Assembly (NCBI GenBank): GCA_009692395.1
Contig: SHZG01000112.1
Span: forward strand, 1-7,628
Reading direction: 5' to 3'
Origin: Methylococcales bacterium
GTDB lineage: Bacteria; Pseudomonadota; Gammaproteobacteria; Methylococcales; Methylomonadaceae
DNA: 7,628 nt
In this document: positions 4,638 through 7,628 of the stretch, piece after piece
How the letters are laid out: each line of letters begins with the position of its first letter
Position numbering within the stretch: position 1 is the stretch's first letter
Notes under the pieces: generated by a model
Told to the model about the DNA's origin: nothing
Databases searched by the model: none
What the model saw: the letters and a program-made list of their open reading frames with translations, nothing else
Program-made: the position numbers and the translations under genes

Positions 4638-5816
4638 CTACCTAACTAAATTACCATCTTTAAATTCGCCAACGTGTTTACTGCCATCTGGTACAGTCAC
4701 TACTCCTTGACCATTTGGATAACCATCTTTAAATTCGCCAATGTATTTACTGCCATCTGGTAAAGTCATTGTTCCTTGACCATTAAAATAACCATTTTTC
4801 CATTCACCAACGTATTTACTGCCACTTGGTGAAGTCGATGTTCCTTGCCCATTTTTCTTACCATCTGTAAATTCGCCAACGTGTTTACTGCCATCTGGTA
4901 CAGTCACTACTCCTTGACCATTTAGCTTACCATCTTTAAATTCGCCAATGTATTTACCGCCATCTGGTAAAGTCACTACTCCTTGACCATTTTTCTTACC
5001 ATCTTTAAATTCGCCAACGTATTTACTGCCATCTGGTAAAGTCATTGTTCCTTGACCATTAACGCAGTCACCCTTAATGCAGTCTGCTTGTACCGTAAAG
5101 CTGACCATTTGACCACTTGGCATACCATCTTTAAATTCGCCAACGTATTTACCGCCATCTGGTAAAGTCACTACTCCTTGACCATTTTTCTTACCATCTT
5201 TAAATTCGCCAACGTATTTACCGCCATCTGGTAAAGTCACTACTCCTTGACCATTTTTCTTACCATCTTTAAATTCGCCAACGTGTTTACTGCCATCTGG
5301 GAAAGTCACTACTCCTTGACCATTTGGATAACCATCTTTAAATTCGCCAACGTGTTTACTGCCATCTGGGAAAGTCACTACTCCTTGACCATTTAGATTA
5401 CCATCTTTAAATGCGCCAATGTATTTACTGCCATCTGGTACAGTCACTACTCCTTGACCATTTGGATAACCATCTTTAAATTCGCCAACGTGTTTACTGC
5501 CATCTGGGAAAGTCGATGTTCCTTGACCATTTTTCTTACCATCTTTAAATTCGCCAATGTATTTACTGCCATCTGGTACAGTCACTACTCCTTGACCATT
5601 TGGATAACCATCTTTAAATTCGCCAACGTGTTTACTGCCATCTGGGAAAGTCGATGTTCCTTGACCATTTTTCTTACCATCTTTAAATTCGCCAACGTAT
5701 TTACTGCCATCTGGTAAAGTCATTGTTCCTTGACCATTAACGCAGTCACCCTTAATGCAGTCTGCTTGTACCGTAAAGCTGACCATTAAACCTAATACCG
5801 CAATTAACTTTTTCAT
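4638..5816 (-). CDS. exported MORN-repeat protein, 392 aa
   Basis: The start is the ATG complementary to 5814-5816, because AAGGAG lies six bases upstream and the protein then opens with a clean signal peptide, MKKLIAVLGLMVSFTVQA (cleavage after A18). Codons further upstream in the same frame are not signal-like. The mature part begins DCIKGDC and is almost entirely 23-residue MORN repeats of the form (Y/H)(V/I)GEFKDGxxNGQGxxTxPDGSK. There are 13 complete units, one truncated unit (residues 224-236) and a final partial unit (381-392). MORN arrays form elongated beta-hairpin sheets used for binding proteins or membranes; bacterial ones are poorly understood. Residues 237-265 (from MVSFTVQADC) repeat residues 11-39, so the signal-peptide tail recurs mid-protein. 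The gene is divergent from the second nuclease and convergent with the first. No catalytic domain is attached. Confidence 0.9.
   Translation of the reverse strand: MKKLIAVLGLMVSFTVQADCIKGDCVNGQGTMTLPDGSKYVGEFKDGKKNGQGTSTFPDGSKHVGEFKDGYPNGQGVVTVPDGSKYIGEFKDGKKNGQGTSTFPDGSKHVGEFKDGYPNGQGVVTVPDGSKYIGAFKDGNLNGQGVVTFPDGSKHVGEFKDGYPNGQGVVTFPDGSKHVGEFKDGKKNGQGVVTLPDGGKYVGEFKDGKKNGQGVVTLPDGGKYVGEFKDGMPSGQMVSFTVQADCIKGDCVNGQGTMTLPDGSKYVGEFKDGKKNGQGVVTLPDGGKYIGEFKDGKLNGQGVVTVPDGSKHVGEFTDGKKNGQGTSTSPSGSKYVGEWKNGYFNGQGTMTLPDGSKYIGEFKDGYPNGQGVVTVPDGSKHVGEFKDGNLVR
4641..5699 (-). repeat. 69-bp tandem repeat array encoding the MORN units
   Basis: Near-identical 69-bp units coincide with the 23-aa MORN period. 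The first units form a higher-order pair: units 1-2 recur as units 3-4 with one residue changed, giving a 138-bp period. Nucleotide identity is high even at third positions, pointing to recent expansion by slippage or unequal crossover. The array is interrupted once, at about 5022-5108, by the copied 5' end of the gene. Confidence 0.85.
4980..5109 (-). repeat. 130-bp exact direct repeat inside the MORN gene, internal copy
   Basis: This is identical to 5658-5787, at an offset of 678 bp (226 codons, in frame). It encodes MVSFTVQADC, the DCIKGDC stretch and the first MORN half-unit. Identity stops at 5109, where this copy is fused to ...MPSGQ while the other continues into the signal-peptide core. 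Confidence 0.9.
5658..5787 (-). repeat. 130-bp exact direct repeat inside the MORN gene, 5' copy
   Basis: This is the original-position copy. It contains the end of the signal peptide, its cleavage site, the DCIKGDC segment and the start of MORN unit 1. It is identical to 4980-5109. Confidence 0.9.
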
Positions 5817-5835
5817 AAAACGCTCCTTAAATAAC

Positions 5836-5864
5836 GTGTGGTATAAGCCCAAAGTCTACCACGC
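5836..5864 (-). promoter_or_regulatory. hairpin in the leader of the MORN gene
   Basis: GTGTGGTA (5836-5843) and TACCACGC (5857-5864) can pair over 8 positions with one wobble and a 13-nt loop. It lies 20 bases upstream of the MORN start codon, next to its ribosome binding site. It could act in the mRNA leader or as an operator. A clear promoter for this gene is not visible; TTGCGT with TATACC at 15-nt spacing overlaps this element but is weak. Confidence 0.35.
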
Positions 5865-5951
5865 AATAAAAGCAATGCGTAATGCTGAACAGTTGACCGC
5901 TTGGCATTATCGACACGACCACAAACCACAAGCACGGCTAAACGTTGCCAG

Positions 5952-5980
5952 TTGCCAGTGGTTCATTCATTGGTGATATT
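5952..5980 (+). promoter_or_regulatory. candidate promoter of the second nuclease gene
   Basis: TTGCCA (5952-5957) and GATATT (5975-5980) lie 17 bases apart, matching the sigma-70 boxes at 5/6 and 4/6. Transcription would begin near 5987, giving a leader of about 25 nt with the GAGAGGA ribosome binding site. TTGCCA is itself tandemly repeated just upstream (5945-5950). Confidence 0.45.
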
Positions 5981-6011
5981 CTGCACACATTTAACATTGA
6001 GAGGACATTAC

Positions 6012-6959
6012 ATGATTTTACGAATAATAGTTTTAACGCTACTGGTTTTACCAATGGCTTCATTTGCTCAAAATTATCCATGCTCACAAAGTAAGGGTGG
6101 TGTTAATCATTGTGAAGGGGCGCGTTTTGTCTGCAATGATGGAAGCTATAGCAAGTCAAAAAAGAATTGTTCAGCTGTTTGGGGAGGGAGTGCTGAACCA
6201 GATACGTCGTATAAATCCGATGCTGTTAACTCAGTAAGCCATAAAGAAGCATCATCCGTTACGCCTGCATTGCCAGAAACGCACATGGAAAGAACGGGTG
6301 ACATTCTCAAACTGGACTATGAGGGCTTTACTGTTTGGCTTGATTGCTCAAAGCACGGCGCGGTTAAATTCCAATACAATGCCCAACACGACACTGGAAA
6401 CGCCAAGCGTTCAGATAATTTTTATCTTGATTCAAAAGTGCCCGCTGAGTGTCAACAAACCAGCGCGGCGGCTTATGGCAACAAATACGACAGGGGGCAT
6501 TTAGTACCCGCTAACCATCTTGATAGCTCAGAGACAGCGATAAAAGCAACTAACACCATGACCAACATCCTACCTCAAGCCGCGAACATGAATAGGGGCG
6601 CGTGGTTAATGACGGAGGAGATTATCGAGTGTTATCGTGATATTGATGAATTGCTTGTTATTGGTGGGGTGATATGGGGCAATAATCCTGCCGATGATTA
6701 TTTTTTACAATCGCATGGATTGGCAACGCCTGATGCTTTTTACAAGGTTGTTGTCCGTGGCACAGGGCAAGACGAAAGGGCTATCGCGTGGATTGTTCCT
6801 AATTCCCAAGACGCAAAACGGGCGAAGCTTGATAGTTATCTCGTGACTATTGACGACATTGAACGACTGACAGGCGAAAAAATCGCAGTTGCTGATTATG
6901 CCAAACATGATAAACCCTCTACATCGTGGCTAATACCTAAAGGGTGCAATAAAGGATAA
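6012..6959 (+). CDS. secreted DNA/RNA non-specific endonuclease with a Cys-rich N-terminal module
   Basis: This 315-aa exported nuclease belongs to the same family as the one at 3446-4321. The start at 6012 is chosen over an in-frame upstream ATG at 5901 because it has AGAGGA just upstream and opens a signal peptide, MILRIIVLTLLVLPMASFA (cleavage after A19). Residues 20-58 form a small four-Cys module, CSQSKGGVNHCEG...FVCNDGSYSKSKKNC, different from the YHYH-type module of its paralogue. A Ser/Thr-rich linker spans 59-98 and the nuclease domain 101-315. Catalytic residues are D160-R-G-H163 (H163 general base), N194 and E202, all present. By hand count, 184 of 215 aligned catalytic-domain residues are identical to the first nuclease, with no gaps. 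The first 17 bases of the two genes are also identical. A candidate promoter lies at 5952-5980, so it is probably transcribed on its own. Confidence 0.9.
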   Translation: MILRIIVLTLLVLPMASFAQNYPCSQSKGGVNHCEGARFVCNDGSYSKSKKNCSAVWGGSAEPDTSYKSDAVNSVSHKEASSVTPALPETHMERTGDILKLDYEGFTVWLDCSKHGAVKFQYNAQHDTGNAKRSDNFYLDSKVPAECQQTSAAAYGNKYDRGHLVPANHLDSSETAIKATNTMTNILPQAANMNRGAWLMTEEIIECYRDIDELLVIGGVIWGNNPADDYFLQSHGLATPDAFYKVVVRGTGQDERAIAWIVPNSQDAKRAKLDSYLVTIDDIERLTGEKIAVADYAKHDKPSTSWLIPKGCNKG

Positions 6960-6961
6960 TA

Positions 6962-7014
6962 AATTATCATTATTTGTTATGATAATTATCACTATACATT
7001 ATCGAAATGATAAT
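6962..7014. repeat. two AT-rich hairpins after the second nuclease
   Basis: The first hairpin has a 9-bp stem, AATTATCAT (6962-6970) with ATGATAATT (6979-6987), and an 8-nt loop. The second is ATTATC (6998-7003) with GATAAT (7009-7014). The gene stop is at 6957-6959, so the first could stabilise or end the nuclease mRNA, though no T run follows. The repeated GATAAT/ATTATC hexamers also resemble half-sites of a Fur box ahead of the next small ORF. Confidence 0.5.
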
Positions 7015-7069
7015 ATTATAATAGCTCAGCGTTTGGGAATGTCTCAAGCGGACTTTTAGGAGTTAAGCC

Positions 7070-7246
7070 ATGACCACTACCAAACCAGAGAAAGCCGAAC
7101 GTTTACAAGAGCCAGACGTGCATGAAATATGTCGCCAGCTAATCAGCGCAGGGCAGAAGCCCACCGTTGTTAAGCTGTTCAATCAGCTACAGCTCGGGAG
7201 CATGACGACCATTCAGAAATTCTTGCACACGTTCAATGATGATTGA
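7070..7246 (+). CDS. KfrA-N-like DNA-binding protein, 58 aa, perhaps a broken longer gene
   Basis: The ATG at 7070 has TAGGAG (7057-7062) seven bases upstream. The 58-aa product contains VHEICRQLISAGQKPTVVKL followed by LGSMTTIQKFL. This resembles the helix-turn-helix start of KfrA-type plasmid proteins (G.kPTv..v...L..GS..tI...L), which bind plasmid promoters and may aid segregation. The usual long coiled-coil tail is absent. After the TGA at 7244-7246 the same frame stays open for 49 more codons to TGA 7394-7396, reading TDDSGAVELPTFDVLTDEAV at first. A TGG-to-TGA change at codon 59 would therefore explain a truncated gene. The alternative is a genuine stand-alone small regulator. Membership in the family is moderate, based on motif pattern. 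Confidence 0.55.
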   Translation: MTTTKPEKAERLQEPDVHEICRQLISAGQKPTVVKLFNQLQLGSMTTIQKFLHTFNDD

Positions 7247-7468
7247 ACGGACGATAGCGGCGCGGTAGAGTTGCCCACGTTTGACGTGCTGACCGATGAA
7301 GCTGTTAAGCTGGGTAGGTTTAAACAAACGTCATCAAAGTCCCACGAGATTTTTGAAGCAAAAATTTACCAAACGGATTTATTTGCCATGTGCTGAAATG
7401 AGGTTAAAACCTACCGTTAGGAATCAAATTCAATGAAAACATCAAAGAAAGGCTTTGTATGAATTCTT
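7247..7468. other. region between the KfrA-like ORF and the IS1 end
   Basis: The first 150 bases keep the KfrA-like frame open after its TGA. The remaining 72 bases (7397-7468) hold no feature I can support. A nine-codon ATG ORF (MKTSKKGFV) ends just before the IS1 boundary and may be chance. Confidence 0.4.
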
Positions 7469-7628
7469 GGTAGTGGGTGAAATCTGTGATGATAGATTAA
7501 AATCACGGGCAGAATAAAATCACACTTACCTAAAAGACCTTATGAGCTGCTACCAAGAAATCACCTGTCCATGCTGTAAAAGTACCCAGATTGGCAAGTC
7601 AGGACGCAATGCAACGGGAGAGCCACGT
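7469..7628 (+). mobile_element. IS1-family insertion sequence, left end
   Basis: From 7469 the sequence GGTAGTGGGTGAAATCTGTG has the GGTxxTG start of IS1-family terminal repeats, and 73 bases later an IS1-type InsA protein begins. The element continues beyond the window, so the other end and the target duplication cannot be checked. Confidence 0.65.
7542..7628 (+). CDS. insA: IS1-family InsA protein, N-terminal part (runs off the window)
   Basis: Twenty-nine codons are visible: MSCYQEITCPCCKSTQIGKS and on to the window edge. The CPxC motif followed by ...IGKSGRNATGEPR is the first half of the InsA zinc finger, which binds IS1 ends; in IS1 the InsAB' transposase arises by frameshifting from insA into insB downstream. 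No strong ribosome binding site is visible, as is usual for weakly translated IS genes. Confidence 0.8.
   Translation, partial: MSCYQEITCPCCKSTQIGKSGRNATGEPR

Noticed and set aside
5454..5717. Plus-strand 87-aa open frame with repeated TIWITIFKFANVFTAIW-like units
   Set aside because: It is the complement of the MORN repeats; the 69-bp period keeps stops out of several frames. No ribosome binding site and no independent protein character.
4641..5745. CRISPR-like array of regular repeats
   Set aside because: The period is 69 bp with no unique spacers, and the whole array is an open reading frame coding for MORN units.
5817..5852. Upstream in-frame start for the MORN gene adding 12 residues
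   Set aside because: The added residues precede a standard signal peptide and overlap the AAGGAG that serves the ATG at 5816.
5901..6011. Upstream ATG extending nuclease 2 by 37 residues
   Set aside because: The extension is basic and lacks a ribosome binding site. The ATG at 6012 has AGAGGA upstream and opens a signal peptide matching that of nuclease 1.
6705..6908. Minus-strand open frame within nuclease 2
   Set aside because: Complement of the conserved nuclease domain, without any independent support.

Overview
The window looks like part of a small mobilizable plasmid, or a plasmid-derived island, from a Gram-negative, moderately AT-rich bacterium. The Gram-negative reading rests on Sec-type signal peptides, the ColE2-type replication protein and the MobA/MobL-type mobilization genes. 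The gene set would suit a gammaproteobacterium such as a Moraxellaceae member, but nothing in the sequence fixes the genus. Both edges are cut insertion sequences: the 5' end of an IS630-family transposase gene on the left (minus strand) and the left end of an IS1-family element on the right.

Layout. Bases 1-1238 hold the IS630 end, which truncates a MobA/MobL relaxase gene. The remaining 3' part of the relaxase also carries a frameshift in an A8 run. Two small genes follow in operon-like order: a coiled-coil protein and a one-membrane-segment mobilization accessory protein. Bases 1267-1737 hold an unrecognised 131-aa ORF framed by two exact 30-bp direct repeats. Bases 1738-3155 form the replication module: a predicted structured antisense RNA with its own extended -10 promoter and intrinsic terminator, a hairpin that buries the rep start codon while displaying its Shine-Dalgarno sequence in the loop, and a ColE2-type rep gene split by a one-base insertion. 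Bases 3156-3445 are non-coding and are the expected place for the origin.

Bases 3446-6959 form an accessory block: two secreted DNA/RNA non-specific endonucleases with about 86% identical catalytic domains but different N-terminal modules, on either side of a divergently oriented exported protein made of MORN repeats. The MORN gene contains an in-frame internal copy of its own 5' end, including the tail of the signal peptide. Bases 6960-7468 hold AT-rich hairpins and a short KfrA-like DNA-binding ORF that may be a broken longer gene.

How it fits together. The replication and mobilization parts describe a ColE2-type mobilizable replicon whose relaxase and rep genes are both damaged (or contain sequence errors). 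The nuclease-MORN-nuclease block is the cargo. All three cargo products carry export signals, so they probably act in the periplasm or outside the cell. Whether the MORN protein works with the nucleases is only an inference from position.
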